Shown: positions 44,597-56,639, numbered from the stretch's first letter. The stretch: DNA of 64,000 nt from Papilionanthe hookeriana x Papilionanthe teres (GCA_022702705.1 CM040430.1:15261310-15325309); one strand, 5' to 3'. The notes: a model not told the origin generated them from the sequence alone. Translations and numbers: made by a program.

Positions 44597-45390
44597 AATT
44601 CCAAATCCAACACCTTTTTCAGAGTTAGAATTTCATTTATTATCATTCCAGATTTGTTCAATGAAATGCAGTTGTTTTAAAGACCATTGTTTGAGCATTA
44701 AACTATTTTGAATGAATTTTCGTGTCCAAGGAGAATACAACTCAAAAGGAATTTTCATTGATTGTGGAAGATTTTCATCTTCTATTTTTACATCATTTTT
44801 AGTACAAGAAGAAGTAGAGCCAAGTCTAAAATTAATTGGCTTTTTGTCATCATTATATACTTCTTTAACTATTAGATTCTCAATCTTAGCAGTGGAGATT
44901 GGAGTTAAAGTCATAGAATGTATATAATGATTGATTTTGTCATACATAGATTCAAATTATTTCTCTTTATCTTCTTCTTCTAGAGATATTTTGAATTGGG
45001 GTTCCTTTGCAACCACAAATGTCGTTTCTTCTTCAGAATCCAGGTGGATTTTGAACTTCAGTGGTTTCTTCATTGTGACAATTGGATCTTCTCTCCCTCG
45101 TCCTCGTTCTCGGCCTTGACCTCGAGTGCGAGTCTGACGGAAATTAGTCTCTTTTGTCTTTATTGAAGAAAAATCCTTTTCATTTATTTTCTTTTCTTCG
45201 TTCTTTTCTTCCATATTTATCGTTGTCTCTTTAGAAGATATTGTTTTATTTATAGGAGCATAATATGCTGCATCTTCATGTATATCGATTTCATGGATTG
45301 AAAACGGTTGCGGGTCTCCTATAATACGAAATTCTTGTCCTTTTCGTAAATATTTGATACATTGATGTAATGAAAAGGGTACCATTTTAT
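44597..45390 (-). pseudogene. Spacer between protease and RT
   Basis: About 265 codons in the main frame with stops at 44957 and 44633. It contains an Arg/Gly cluster (RTRGQGRERGRGRED), an acidic segment (SLEEEDKEK), and towards RT a conserved lead-in (FAWTYDEMPGLS, then APRRMRVEIEQQV at the RT start). The first part has no known domain. It is read through without a frame change, so it is not an intron in this family. Confidence 0.7.
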
Positions 45391-46366
45391 ATTCATGGAG
45401 CCATGGTCTGCCAAGTAAGGCATTAAAAGAGGTATCTCAATCAATAATATGAAATTTTGCTGTTGTTGCCAAGTCGGCTATTTTTAAGAGCAATGTTATT
45501 GATCTAAGGGCCCGTTCTCCTTGTTGATTGAATCCTCTTAACATCATTGTATCTCTTGATAGTTGAGAGGCATAATTGTCTAAGTATGCAAGAGTTCTCA
45601 GATTCATAATGTTAATTGAGGCACCTGGGTCAATAAGAACTCTCAAAAGTATTGTGTCATTGATGTTTACTGTAATATATAGTGGACGATTATGTTTAGT
45701 TGTTCTGAGTAACAAGTCATTGTCAGAGAAGGTAATTTTTGTTGATTCCTCTAATGAGTAAGCTTCGTTTTGGGTAGTACTAGCAAGTTGAGTTAAGCAA
45801 ATGTCAGGGTCCGAAAGGGCCTTGATTAATGATTCTCTCATTTCTTTGGAAAGTATGAGAGCGTCATAGATGCTTAATTTTGCGAGTAATTTTCTCAAAT
45901 GGGCCAGTACGTTATAATCCACCTTGTTGTGAAGATCATCTTTATTTCCTTCAGAAGTTCGGGGATATATTGGAGGAATGATCTTATCTGGTGTAATTAT
46001 TTGTTTTTCTTTTTTTTGTGGAATTATCCTAGGAGATAAGATTTTTCCACTTCTCAAGTTAATTTCAACTATTTCCTCAGGTTGATTGTCCGATTCATTT
46101 GTTTCTGAATCTGAAGATTCTAATTTTATAGAAATCTGAATTCCTTGTAATTGAAGCGTAGCAATGTCATCTTCATTTTTGTCGTTGTCAGATTTCTCAT
46201 TTTCATTTTCATTAGTTTGGTTGTCTTTAGATTGATCATATACGATTTGAGCATTGTCTATAGGGTTAGAATTCAAATGGTCATTCTCAGAAGCATCATC
46301 CACAATAGACAAAATGTACGCAAAACTAGGATTATTATTATTCATGGTAAAAAGAAAGTCATACAA
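45391..46366 (-). pseudogene. Aspartic protease domain with acidic lead-in
   Basis: The catalytic motif reads RVLIDPGASINIM (D-P-G-A-S in place of the common D-S/T-G) near 45630. Downstream, DTSFNALLGRPWLHEYK is the conserved end of retropepsins of this clade, separated by a TGA at 45437. Upstream (46366-45950) there is an Asp/Glu/Asn-rich stretch (KSDNDKNEDDIATLQ) with no domain, then VEINLRSGK. Confidence 0.82.
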
Positions 46367-46387
46367 AGTTATCGACTTGAGGATTTT

Positions 46388-48439
46388 TCATCCTTCGGCC
46401 GACATAACTATCCTAGTACAAGAGTGAAATGAACTAGAAGGTACAAAAGGAGTTGCAGCCCCTATGTCTGGAAGACCTCTACTCTTTTCCATTTTCTTGA
46501 TTTTCTTTTTCTTTTCTTTCTTGAGAGATTTTGTAACTTGGTATTTAGGGAAGATCTCTTCAGAAATGCTATCCTTGTTTTTAGGATTAAGTTCCTCTAT
46601 CGAAATCATATTGACTGATCCCTTTTCAGGTTCTCTCAAGTATTCTTTCGGGATGACTATATTTCCATCTTTGAAATTACGCTCTAACCAGTCTTTGAAG
46701 ACAAAACATTCTTCAATTTTATGTCCGAGCATCCTGTGATAAGGGTAATAATTAGGATTGTCCTTCATGTCAATTTCTGCTGGCCTCTTAGCTTCTGGTA
46801 GCTTAAATTCAGGTATTTTAAGCAAGCTACGAAATATTTTACTGACGGCTTCTGTTTTAAATGAATATACTTTATTCATTCTTTGAGCCATTGTTTTCTT
46901 TTCAGTTGATACTGGGATTGGTTATTGAAGTTGTAATTGAGGTGATGTCTGTGATGTCGAAGGATTTTGTCGTTGCTTCTTTTGCTCCGGTTGGATTTGC
47001 ATCACCTATTTACCTTTTTCTGCAATATTCCCAGGTTTCTTTTCAAAAGTTTTGATAGTTTTTGTCTTTTCAGTTTTCTCCATTACACTCATCTGCTTAA
47101 CCTCTTCTTGAAGATTGGCAGCTTTACTGAGTAATTTTTCAAAAGTTTTTATCGTAAATCCTTTAAGCATAAAACCTATGGGACCATGGATATTTTTTAG
47201 CAGTATTCCAACAGCATGTTGTTCTTGTAACTGTGGCTCACATTTCATGCTGAGATTTCTCCAGCGTAAAATATAATCTACCAAGGTTTCTCCTGGTTTT
47301 TGTTTCTCTACCACCAAATCACCAACAGTGGTATGATGTTGTGCTCCTGCAAAGCGTTGAATAAAAAGGCTTTCAAGCTCTATAAAGGTTTTGACAGATC
47401 CATTGGGAAGTTCTGCATACCAGTCGAAGGCAACTCCCGTGAGACTGTTAACAAATTGTCGAAATAGGAGAGCATCATTTCCTCCAGCATTACGACGGCT
47501 TGCTCTAAAATGTGCCAGATGTTGTCGGGGATTTCCCGTCCCATCGAACATTTTAAAGACAGGAGGAACAAAACCCTTAGGATATTGAACAGAATCATAT
47601 TCCTCTGGGTATGGCCTACCCTTTGGAGTTAATGCTCCAATTTTTGCCTGAGCAATCGTTTCTTTAATTTTCTGTTCCACTATTTTTATAATATCCTTTT
47701 CTGGAGTTTCGTTATGAAGAATTCTTTCTCTTTCGAGTGATTTCCTCGACATCCATTAGTTCTTCTCTGCTTTCAAGGATGTGAATAGCCTCTGGTCTAA
47801 TGATTTCAATAGCTGGAGAAGGGTCCGTTGGTGGTTTTTGCAAAGTCGCTACCGGTTCTTCCATTCTTTGTTCAAGACGACTTATTTGTTCATCTTGTTG
47901 TCGTATCACCTCTCGTAATTCCTCTTCATTTGATTCTCGTGCTAAGGAAGCAGATCGAGTTTCTACCTTGTTAACACTGACAACATTCTCATTGGACTGT
48001 CAAAAGTATTTTTCCTTTCTTGTCCTGAAAGTTGTTTAATATCTTCTTTTAATTTCTTTAATCTTTCTTGAAATGATTTTGTAAAATGTTTTCTGCAAAT
48101 CTCTTCTTGTGAACTATTTGAAGGAGTGTTGGTGGTATTAGAATTCCTTTCAGATGATTTTTGCCTCCATACATTATTTTCAAGTATAGGGCGAGAACTC
48201 TCAGGTGGTGTATCATATCCGGTATAAGGACAATTTGCTTTTTGTAGCATCTGGACCAAGTCTGTCATTTTAGCAGTTGCATCTTCTGCTTCTGACATTA
48301 ATTTGTCATATCGAGTTTTGTCATTGGTGACCACTACATCTTTTATTCTAGGGCCCAATCAAAATTTTACTGGCACTCGAACACAATGTTTATCAGTTGG
48401 AAATTGATAATCAGTTTCTTGATAATCAGATTTTTCCAT
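46388..48439 (-). pseudogene. Gag domain
   Basis: Structural protein of the virus-like particle. A coiled-coil segment (EELREVIRQQDEQISRLEQR) at about 47900 is followed by the capsid core: PPVFKMFDGTGNPRQHLAHF, RQFVNSLTGVAFDWYAELPN, FAGAQHHTTV, EKQKPGETLVDYILRWRNLS and NIHGPIGFML (47550-47180). Near 46740 a reduced zinc-knuckle reads YYPYHRMLGHKIEECF, with its first Cys replaced by Tyr. A short basic/Gln-rich linker with stops (47006 and about 46921) lies between them. One-base shifts near 48010 and 47740 displace the coiled-coil part. Confidence 0.88.
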
Positions 48440-49075
48440 TGCTAAAATTCTCCTTTTCATGGTGTTGGAGACTCGCACAACCCATTTTATCTAATAACTT
48501 AAATAATGAACATTTTTCTTTTCGTGCTAATCTCTTAAACACTTGAATGTACAACACGAAATGGGGAGATCTTTTAGGTTGAAAGGAATTGTCGGTGTAT
48601 TCAACGGGAATTGGAATATATTGATTTTCTTCTAAAAAGGATGGATTTCCAAAAATATTCGTTGAAATTCGGGTGTTTCAAAATTATCATTTTCGTTCCA
48701 CCTTTTCTTTCTTTTAAATGAAGGAGTTCTATGAACGTTCCTCGAAGAAGATCCGATTTCATACATAGATGATGGTGGAACATCATCTTCCTCGTAAACT
48801 TGTTTTCCTTTCTTATCACTCTGTCTTTTCATTTCTTCAAGGATATAAGGTTCTTCAGGTGTATATTCGAGTAAATTGTCTGTAAAATTCAGAAAGTCTT
48901 CATAAGGTTGCAAGTCAAATTCTTGAAAAGATTGAGTATCAATTTGATATGGATTATCTAATATGAATTCCGTTTCACTAAATAATCCATAATCATTGTG
49001 ATAAAATGGAGGATTTTCCTCTATTGGTATGTCAAAGTCTTGAAAGTAAGAAAAGATCGAATTCAGAGAATCCAT
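48440..49075 (-). pseudogene. Acidic N-terminal region of gag-pol, unknown function
   Basis: It starts at the first ATG after the leader (49075). About 210 codons, rich in Asp, Glu, Phe and Tyr (FDIPIEENPPFYHNDYGLF, FTDNLLEYTPEEPYILEE), then basic (KRQSDKKGKQ, SFKRKKRW). A one-base shift near 48650 moves the reading to another frame (EENQYIPIPVEY, FKRLARKEKCSLFKLL). Main-frame reading resumes near 48440 with MEKSDYQETDYQ and a TGA at about 48376. I recognise no domain. Its place corresponds to the extra ORF1 upstream of gag known in Ogre, but I cannot show homology. Confidence 0.6.
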
Positions 49076-49085
49076 TGCGGTTTTT

Positions 49086-49106
49086 CTGTAATTTCAAGAA
49101 AAGAGA
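49086..49106 (-). promoter_or_regulatory. Possible 3' splice site in front of gag-pol
   Basis: Minus strand TCTCTTTTCTTGAAATTACAG lies 10 nt before the gag-pol ATG. It has a pyrimidine-rich tract and terminal CAG, similar to the site before the AlkB ORF. This suggests that the long LTR leader could be removed from both mRNAs. Inference. Confidence 0.35.
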
Positions 49107-49197
49107 ATATTATTAACTAATTTATAAACTGGGAACTTTTTATTTTCAAAATTTTGAAATGAAAACAAATGATAACAAAAGATGAGAAGAAAGATTC

Positions 49198-49215
49198 TCC
49201 CCAGCGGAGTCGCCA
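49198..49215 (-). other. Primer-binding site of the central element
   Basis: Minus strand TGGCGACTCCGCTGGGGA, 7-8 nt inside the 5' LTR end (CGCCACCA). The identical 18-mer occurs on the plus strand at 63582-63599 for the neighbouring element, so the two families use the same tRNA primer. I do not name the tRNA with certainty. Confidence 0.9.
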
Positions 49216-49689
49216 CTCTCTTTGGTGGCGATGAAAATAATAATATGTCCGATGGGTGGAGTCATCGCCGTCAGTTTCTATATCATGTTAATGTCAAGGA
49301 GTCGCCATCCAATATTAGCCTAGTTTTATTCATATAAATCCTATGAAGGATTTAGAGAATTTTTAGGACTAATAGTAGAAAAGAATATTTATGATAATTC
49401 TTATATGAGGATATTCTAGAATAACATATTCTAGAATTTTCATATTAAGAAAATCATAGTAAACCAGAGATTTCTATTTCGGGTTCTTTTAGATCTCCTA
49501 TAGAGGCAAGCCTCTATAGTTAATTACATCTTAAACAATTTTCAATTGTTTAAGAAAACTTCTGATTAATGTTAATCATTTGTTTTCTAAGAATTTATAT
49601 TAAGGAGAGATGTACCCACTATCACTCCCGAATGTCATTATATCATGTTATTGAATACTTTAGGTATTATGTCTAACCTAAAGGTTCTG

Positions 49690-49945
49690 GTTTCGTTTCT
49701 GTTGTCAAAAGTTTCAGGTTATATATCTAACCTAAAAGTTTTGGTTTTGTTTTTGTTGTCAATGTCGTTGTTTTGTTGAAAAATTTCAGGTTATATGTCT
49801 AACCTAAAAGTTTTGGTTTTGATTTTGTTGTCAAAAGTTTCAGGTTATATGTCTAACCTAAAAGTTTTGGTTTTGTTTTTGTTGTCAAAAGTTTCAGGTT
49901 ATATGTCTAACCTAAAAGTTTTGGTTTTGTTTTTGTTCGCCTAGA
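49690..49945. repeat. 54-bp tandem array near the LTR 3' end
   Basis: The phase word 'aggttatatgtctaacct' (itself palindromic: AGGTTA-tatgtc-TAACCT) recurs at 49716, 49788, 49842 and 49896. Four to five units, with one 72-bp step. Confidence 0.9.
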
Positions 49946-50159
49946 ATGTCGTCCTGCAAAACAGAGTTAGTACACCCTATAACATGTAAAGAAAATCTAA
50001 GCGAAATTTCTCGTTTTCATCCTGCAAAGAAAACGTTGTCAGAAATAACATCACAGAATATTTGGATATATCTTGGATGTCAGTTTATGTCGAATTATTT
50101 TGAAATGTCAAATTTTTTTTTGATTGTGTCAGTTTTTTATTTAAAATGTTGAATTTATA

Positions 50160-50975
50160 TCTTGATCTTTAAATTCTGAATTATCTTGAGTTCATGTCTG
50201 TCTGAACTTTAAGTTAAAAAGGTTTGAAATTAGATTCAATATTGATTGAATTTAACTTGGGTTCTTGTCTGATTGAACCTAAGTTAAATTTAATATTGAT
50301 TGAATCTCTTTAACTTGAGTTCATGTCTGTCTGAACTTAAGTTAAAAGATTTGAAATTAGATTCAATAATTATTGAATTAACTTGGGTTCATGTCTAGTT
50401 GAACCTAAGTTAGATTCAATGTTGATTGAATCCATTTAACTTGAGTTCATGTCTGCTTGAACTTAAGTTAAAAGGTTTGAAATTAGATTCAATATTGATT
50501 GAATTGACTTGGGTTCATGTCTAGTTGAACCTAAGTTAGATTCAATGTTGATCAATTTAACTTGAGTTCATGTCCGTTTGAACTTAAGTTAAAAGATTTG
50601 AAATTAGATTCAATATTGATTGAATTAACTTGGGTTCATGTCTAGTTGAACCTAAGTTAGATTCAATGTTGATTGAATCCATTTAACTTGAGTTCATGTC
50701 TGTTTGAACTTAAGTTAAAAGGTTTGAAATTAGATTCAATATTAATTGAATTGACTTGGGTTCATGTCTAGTTGAACCTAAGTTAGATTCAATGTTGATC
50801 AATTTAACTTGAGTTCATGTCTTTTTGAACTTAAGTTTAAAAGGTTTGAAATTAGATTCCATATTGATTGAATTGACTTGGGTTCATGTCTGGTTGAACC
50901 TAAGTTAGATTCAATGTTGATTGAATCTGTTTAACTTGAGTTCATGTCTGTTTGAACTTAAGTTAAAAGGTTTGG
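50160..50975. repeat. ~124-bp tandem array in U5
   Basis: 'aacttgag' recurs at 50312, 50438, 50559, 50685, 50806 and 50933 (steps alternating 121 and 126-127). Units contain the palindromic pairs TTCAATATTGATTGAA and AACTTGAG...AACTTAAGTT. Confidence 0.9.
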
Positions 50976-51479
50976 TTCAGAATAGATTTAATTAAGTTTT
51001 AAGTATTGTTTAAATAGAACTTAAAGGTTAATCAAGTCTAATAAATTAGACTCGATTAGATTTACAGACCATCTAAGTCCCTTTTAGATAAGACTTAAGT
51101 TTTAATTAAGTCTATTTAAAGTTAGACCTAGACTTAGGATTGAACTTAAGCCGGGTTTTAGTTTATATTCAAGTTAGGTTGAACCTAAGGCTTAGGTTAG
51201 ACTTAGGTTTATATCGTGTTAAACCTAAGTATGGTTTGACTTAAGTCTAATATGGGTTAAACTTAAGTTAGGTTTTTGGGTTAGGTTCATGTCAGGTTGA
51301 ACCTAAGTTTGGTTTGACTTGAGTCTAATGTGGGTTAGACTTTACTTAAAATTTGAGTTTAGATTAAGTTAGGTTTAGTCGGGTTGAACCTAGACTTAAG
51401 GTCGATTTAAGTTCAATATGGGTTGAACCTAAGTTAAGGTTTGACTTGGATTAGATTAGGTTCTAGTTGGATTAAACTC

Positions 51480-52170
51480 AAGTTTAGTTCAGTTTAGGTT
51501 AGGTTCAATATGGGTTGAGCCTATGGTTTCAAGTTAAGTTAAGTTCGATGTGGGTTGAACCTAAGGTTTAGGTTAACTTGAGTTCAAGTTAGATTGGACT
51601 CAAGTTAGGTTAGGTTCAATGTGGGTTGAACCTAAGGTTTAGGTTAACTTGAGTTCGAGTTAGGTTGGACTCGAGTTAGGTTAGGTTTAGGTTAGGTTCG
51701 ATGTGGGTTGAACCTAAGGTTTTAGGTTAACTTGAGTTCGAGTTAGGTTGGACTCAAGTTAGGTTATGTTTAGGTTAGGTTCGATGTGGATTGAACTGGG
51801 TTTTAGGTTAACTTGAGTTCGAGTTAGGTTGGACTCGAGTTAGGTTAGGTTTAGGTTAGGTTCGATGTGGGTTGAACCTAAGGTTTTAGGTTAACTTGAG
51901 TTCAAGTTAGGTTGGACTCAAGTTAGGTTAGGTTTAGGTTAGGTTCGATGTTGGTTGAACTAAGGTTTTAGGTTAACTTGAGTTCGAGTTAGGTTGGACT
52001 CAAGTTAGGTTAGGTTTAGGTTAGGTTCAATGTGGATTAAACCTAAGGTTTTAGGTTAACTTGAGTTCAAGTTAGGTTGGACTCAAGTTAGCTTAGGTTA
52101 GGTTAGGTTCAATGTGGGTTGAACCTAAGGTTTTAGGTTAACTTGAGTTCAAGTTAGGTTGGGTTTGGAT
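51480..52170. repeat. 83-bp tandem array (5' LTR copy)
   Basis: Same unit as 31880-32625. In this copy several units carry 'gttcgagtt' and 'ggttcgatg' (CpG) where the 3' LTR copy has 'gttcaagtt' and 'ggttcaatg', which helps to phase the two LTRs. Confidence 0.88.
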
Positions 52171-52964
52171 TTAATTAAACCTTTGTTGATTAAGGTTTAA
52201 TAATTAATTAAGTCTAATGTAGTAGACTTAATTAGGATTTGTGTTTGATTAAGTCTTACTTAGTTAAGACTTAATAGTTTAATTAGGTCTAATGAGTTAG
52301 ACTTAATTAAGGTTTATGTTTGATTAAACCTTAGTTAGTTAAGGTCTAATGGTTTAATTAGGTCTAATGGGTTAGACCTAATTAGGGTTTAAGTTTGACT
52401 AAACTTCAGTTAGTTAAGGTCTAATAGTTTAATTAAGCCTAATGGGTTAGACCTAATTAGGGTTTAAGTTTGATTAAACCTTTGTTAGTTAAGGTCTAAT
52501 AGTTTAATCTGGTCTAATGGGTTAGACCTAATTAGGGTTTATGATTGATTAAACCTTAGTTAGTTAAGGTCTAATGGTGTAATTAGGTCTAATGGGTTGG
52601 ACCTAATTAGGGTTTATGTTTGTTTAAATCTTAATTAGTTAAGGTCTAATGGTTTAATTAGGTCTAATGGGTTAGACCTAATTAGGGTTTAAGTTTGACT
52701 AAACCTTAATTAGTTAAGGTCTAATGGTTTAGTTAGGTCTAATGGGTTAGACCTAATTAGGTCTAATGGGTTAGACCTAATTAAGGTTTATGTTTGATTA
52801 AACCTTAGTTAGTTAAGGTCTAATGGTTTAATTAGGTCTAATAGGTTAGACCTAATTAGGGTTTAAGTTTGATTAAACCTTAGTTAGTTAAGGTCTAATG
52901 GTTTAATTAGGTCTAATGGGTTAGAACTAATTAGAGTTTATGTTTGACTAAACCTAATGTGTAA
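52171..52964. repeat. ~75-bp tandem array (5' LTR copy)
   Basis: Same unit as 32626-33470 with the TAATTAGGTCTAA / TTAGACCTAATTA palindrome in most units. One palindrome is locally duplicated near 52735-52785. Confidence 0.88.
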
Positions 52965-54100
52965 GAAGGTTAATTAAGTTTAATATGTCTTTAAACTTAA
53001 TTAAAGGTTTGGTTTTGATTAATTAAGTTTAATATGTTCTTAAACTTAAAAAGTGTTGATTTTTGTATTTAAACCTAATTTTGGTAAGGTTTAATGGGTT
53101 AATTAAGTTTAATTTGTCTTTAAACTTAATAAAAATTTAATTTTATATTAAACCTAATTTAAGTAAGGTTTAATGGGTTAATTAAGTTTATTATGTTATT
53201 AAACTTAATTAAAAGGTTTAGTTTTGTTTAATTAAGTTTAATATGTCTTTAAACTTAATTAAGACTTGATTTTTATATTAAACCAAATTTAAGTAAGGTT
53301 TAATGGGTTAATTAAGTTTATTATGTCTTTAAACTTAATTAATAAGGTTAATTTTGATTAATTAAGTTTAATATGTCTTTAAACTTTATTAAGACTTGAT
53401 TTTTATATTAAACCTAATTTAAGTAAGGTTTAATGAGTTAATTAAGTTTATTATGTCTTTAAACTTAATTAATAAGGTTTAATTTTGATTAATTAAGTTT
53501 AATATGTCTTTAAACTTAATTAAGACTTGATTTTTATATTAAACCTAATTTAAGTAAGGTTTAATGAGTTAATTAAGTTTATTATGTTTTTAAACTTAAT
53601 TAAAAGGTTTTATTTTGTTTAATTAAGTTTAATGTGTCTTTAAACTTAATTAAGATTTGATTTTTTTATTAAACCTAATTTAAGTAAGGTTTAATGGGTT
53701 AATTAAGTTTATTATGTCTTTAAACTTAATCAATAAGGTTTAATTTTGTTTAATTAAGTTTAATGTGTCTTTAAACTTAATTAGGATTTGATTTTTATAT
53801 TAAACCTAATTTAAGTAAGGTTTAATGGGTTAATTAAGTTTATTATGTCTTTAAACTTAATTAATAAGGTTTAATTTTGATTAATTAAGTTTAATATGTC
53901 TTTAAACTTAATTAAGATTTAATTTTTATATTAAACCTAATTTAAGTAAGGTTTAATGAGTTAATTAAGCTTAATTTGTCTTTAAACTTAATTAAAAGGT
54001 TTAATTTTGTTTAATTAAGTTTAATGTGTCTTTAAACTTAATTAAGATTTGATTTTTATATTAAACCTAATTTAAGTAATGTTTAATGGGTTTAAATGTT
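52965..54100. repeat. 131-bp tandem array (5' LTR copy)
   Basis: Same unit as 33471-34600, about eight copies, each with TTAATTAAGTTTAA / TTAAACTTAATTAA inverted pairs. Confidence 0.9.
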
Positions 54101-54744
54101 ATTTTAAATTTAGTTAAGTCCAATTTGGTCATTTTAGACTTAGTGAAATTTCTCATTAGTCTATCATAGACTAAAACCATTTTCAAACTTTGATTGTTGA
54201 TGAAAATAGGTTAAATTTATAAAGGGGTAATTTTAGGATTAAAATTATTTAATTAATAAAGGATTTTAACCCTAAATTTCAAAATACCATTCAAAATGAT
54301 TTCTATGACTTAGAAATAATTTTCTTAGGGTTATTGTCTGTTGCCATATCATTTCTAGCCATTTGTATTTTTATTTTCCTTAATTTTCAATTTTTATAAT
54401 TATTATTTGAAATAATGATAAAGAAAATTGAAAAGTAAAGAAAAGTGTTCTAGGCATGTTTTCTGTCCTTGGAAAAATTATGGAAGGTCCCTAAGAACAT
54501 AAAGATAAATGCCTCAAAGTTTCATAATTTTTTGATTTATAAATAATTTTTAATAATTAAAATACTACAGAGAGTATTTAATTAATTAAAAATTAAATAC
54601 TAAGAAGAAAATTATAATTTTGGTCTCATAATTTTCTCATCTTCAAGAGCTTTCCAGACGTATTTTTATCATATTTTTGTGACCTCTAGATAAAAAGATA
54701 TTGATTTTTGAAGTTTCTAAGGTTTTTTTGGATTTTTTATAATT

Positions 54745-54900
54745 TCCCGCCGCCAAAGTCACCGCCGTTCGACGCGTGTCCTCGTACGTGTCGAACGAGC
54801 GGGAGGATCCGCTACGGGCAGCCGAACAGCGGACACCGCGGGGAATCATCCTCGCCGTCCATCCCTAAGGCGTGGGATCGGACGGTCGAGATAATTCGGA
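54745..54900 (-). other. GC-rich island in the central 5' LTR
   Basis: Near-identical to 35225-35400, differing at only a few positions over about 155 bp. Its surroundings are very AT-rich on both sides. Confidence 0.7.
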
Positions 54901-55411
54901 TAATAATCCGAATTATTTCGAACCATTAAACTTTAAACATCAATATCTCACTCATTTCTTGATGAAATTGAGTGATTTTTTTTTAAAATGATCATCTGGA
55001 TGAGAAGTATCTATCCATACGGTGATGATACACTTCTGGGCTAGTATAACACATGATATGTCGAAAATATGATTTATTTTGTAGAAAAAAATTCCATACC
55101 TTTGCCACAAGCAAATCAAGCTAGATCAGACTTTATGGTTTCCTTCTAGGACTCCAATAGAAGGTTTTTGCTACAGCAATTTGATCTAGAAGTCGAGCTT
55201 AGGGAGGAATTTTGAAGAAGTACCTAATTTGGGCTGTTTTTAAAATTTGGTCAAATTGGCTCAAATTGGCTCAAACTATGGCTTGGATTTGATCCTAAAA
55301 GATTACTGAGAGTCTTAGGAAGACTTTTTATGTTGGGAGCAGGTGGATTTGGGCAGCCTATAGTTCTCCCTAAATTTTTTTCTTCTTCTTGCTAGGTTCG
55401 GCCATGGGGTC

Positions 55412-55420
55412 CTATTTATA
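55412..55420 (-). promoter_or_regulatory. TATA box of the central element (5' LTR copy)
   Basis: Minus-strand TATAAATAG in the same context as at 35911-35919. It would drive the genomic RNA, starting near 55385. Confidence 0.65.
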
Positions 55421-56639
55421 GCAAGGGAAGGTTATGGCTTAACTTAGGATGTTCTAGGGGAGTAGTTACCTCCTCTATCAGCCCATTGGGTGAAGAAATT
55501 TGCTGAAGATAGGCATTGATGCTTCTCCCTAATTTTTCCATGATGATTTCCATTGTTTTGTCTCTCACCCATTGGCTCATGTAAGAGGTGCATGGTGAGC
55601 TGCCTCTACTCTTCTTAGAGAGCTTACACCTCATTTCTTAAGCTTGGAAAATGGTGACACACAAGCTTATCCCTCATCATTGCTTCTAACCATGGTAGGG
55701 GGGGGTTTCATGCATGGTTTTCCTTCCATTGGGTAGCTTGGGAGGTGGGAGGTGAGGCCTCATGTTGGCCGGCCACCTCATGGCTAAATGAGGCTTAGGG
55801 TGAAGGAGAGAGTGACACCTCACCCCATGCATCATGATGGGTATTAACCCATGGCTAAGTGGTCTTAATGTGGGCTTAATTATGTGTTAATTAAGCCTCA
55901 AGATGATTTTAGCCTAATTAATTATGAGAAGGCTTATATGTCATTTCATTTCTTTTAATTTCCCATTTTAATTAATTATTTTATTAATTAAAATTGTTGG
56001 AAAATATTTGATTAATCAATTTATTAATTGAAAATAATTTCAATTTAATTAATTGATTAATTTTATTATTTTTATGATTTTATGATTTTAATTTAATTTT
56101 CATTTTAATTAATTATGTCATTGTTGACCTCATTTTTGATGAGGTCTTCTCTTCTTCTCTTTAGTACTTAGGATATAGCCTTAGGCTTTTCCTTTGACTA
56201 TCCTAGAGGATTAGAATTGGGAACCACCACCTAGAAATTCAAACAACTTCTTAACTCCCTGCAAACTCCACAAACTTGACTGTAGACCCCTAATCACCTA
56301 GAGGGTTGAAATCAAATGTGGAAGTTTAAAGGATGAGTTCCTATAGGACTCTTTGGCCTTAGAACCGCCACAGGTGGCCCGGTGCAGTGAAGGGCTGACT
56401 TACACACACACTACACCTATACACTACACTTTCACACACATCCTAGAAGCACACCCCTACCCAACTTGACCTCCTGACTCATGTAGGTGATTCACATGGA
56501 TGGTCCTTAACCCCTAAGCCCTTGGCTAAGAGGGTTAGGAACAACATAGTGGATACCTCAAATGAGTCCCTTCATGGCTCATGTGGGCTTGATATGGCTT
56601 CATGGCTCAACCAAAATGATTTTATTCCACTTACATTCA

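Larger units (their letters stand above)
41129..49075 (-). pseudogene. gag-pol polyprotein gene of the central element (broken)
   Basis: A single long frame of about 2650 codons from ATG 49075 to TAA 41129, encoding in order an acidic N-terminal part, gag, protease, RT, RNase H, second RNase H and integrase. Most pieces share one frame. Short stretches are displaced by single-base changes near 48650/48450, 48010/47740 and 43890/42690. In-frame stops include those at 47006, 46388, 45437, 44633, 43925, 42843 and 41207. There is no frame change or intron between protease and RT, unlike the intron described in Ogre. The copy cannot make a working polyprotein. Domain details are in the separate entries. 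Confidence 0.9.
37857..49222 (-). mobile_element. Internal region of a giant Tat/Ogre-type Ty3 element carrying an AlkB ORF
   Basis: An 11.4-kb region between the two long LTRs. Order on the minus strand: primer-binding site, leader, gag-pol frame (49075-41129), AlkB ORF (40977-39658), 111-bp repeat array, 43-bp hairpin, 3' LTR. The assignment to the Tat lineage (the group containing Ogre and Retand) rests on a second, plant-type RNase H after the first, on the TGGCGACTCCGCTGGGGA primer-binding site, on the giant LTRs and on tandem repeats in the 3' untranslated part. The full element would measure about 27-28 kb. It is defective in this copy. Confidence 0.88.
49223..56121 (-). mobile_element. 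5' LTR of the central element, interrupted at 56121
   Basis: The minus-strand LTR end CCACCA is at 49223. The U3 start is not in the window because a plus-oriented element is inserted after 56121 (target GTCAT at 56117-56121). 50995-56121 matches 31402-36620 of the 3' LTR throughout. Sense order from 56121: AT-rich linker, TATA box, GC island, 131-, 75- and 83-bp arrays, then 124- and 54-bp arrays found only here, and the U5 end. No gene is present; all frames of 60-80 codons are LTR noise. Confidence 0.88.
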
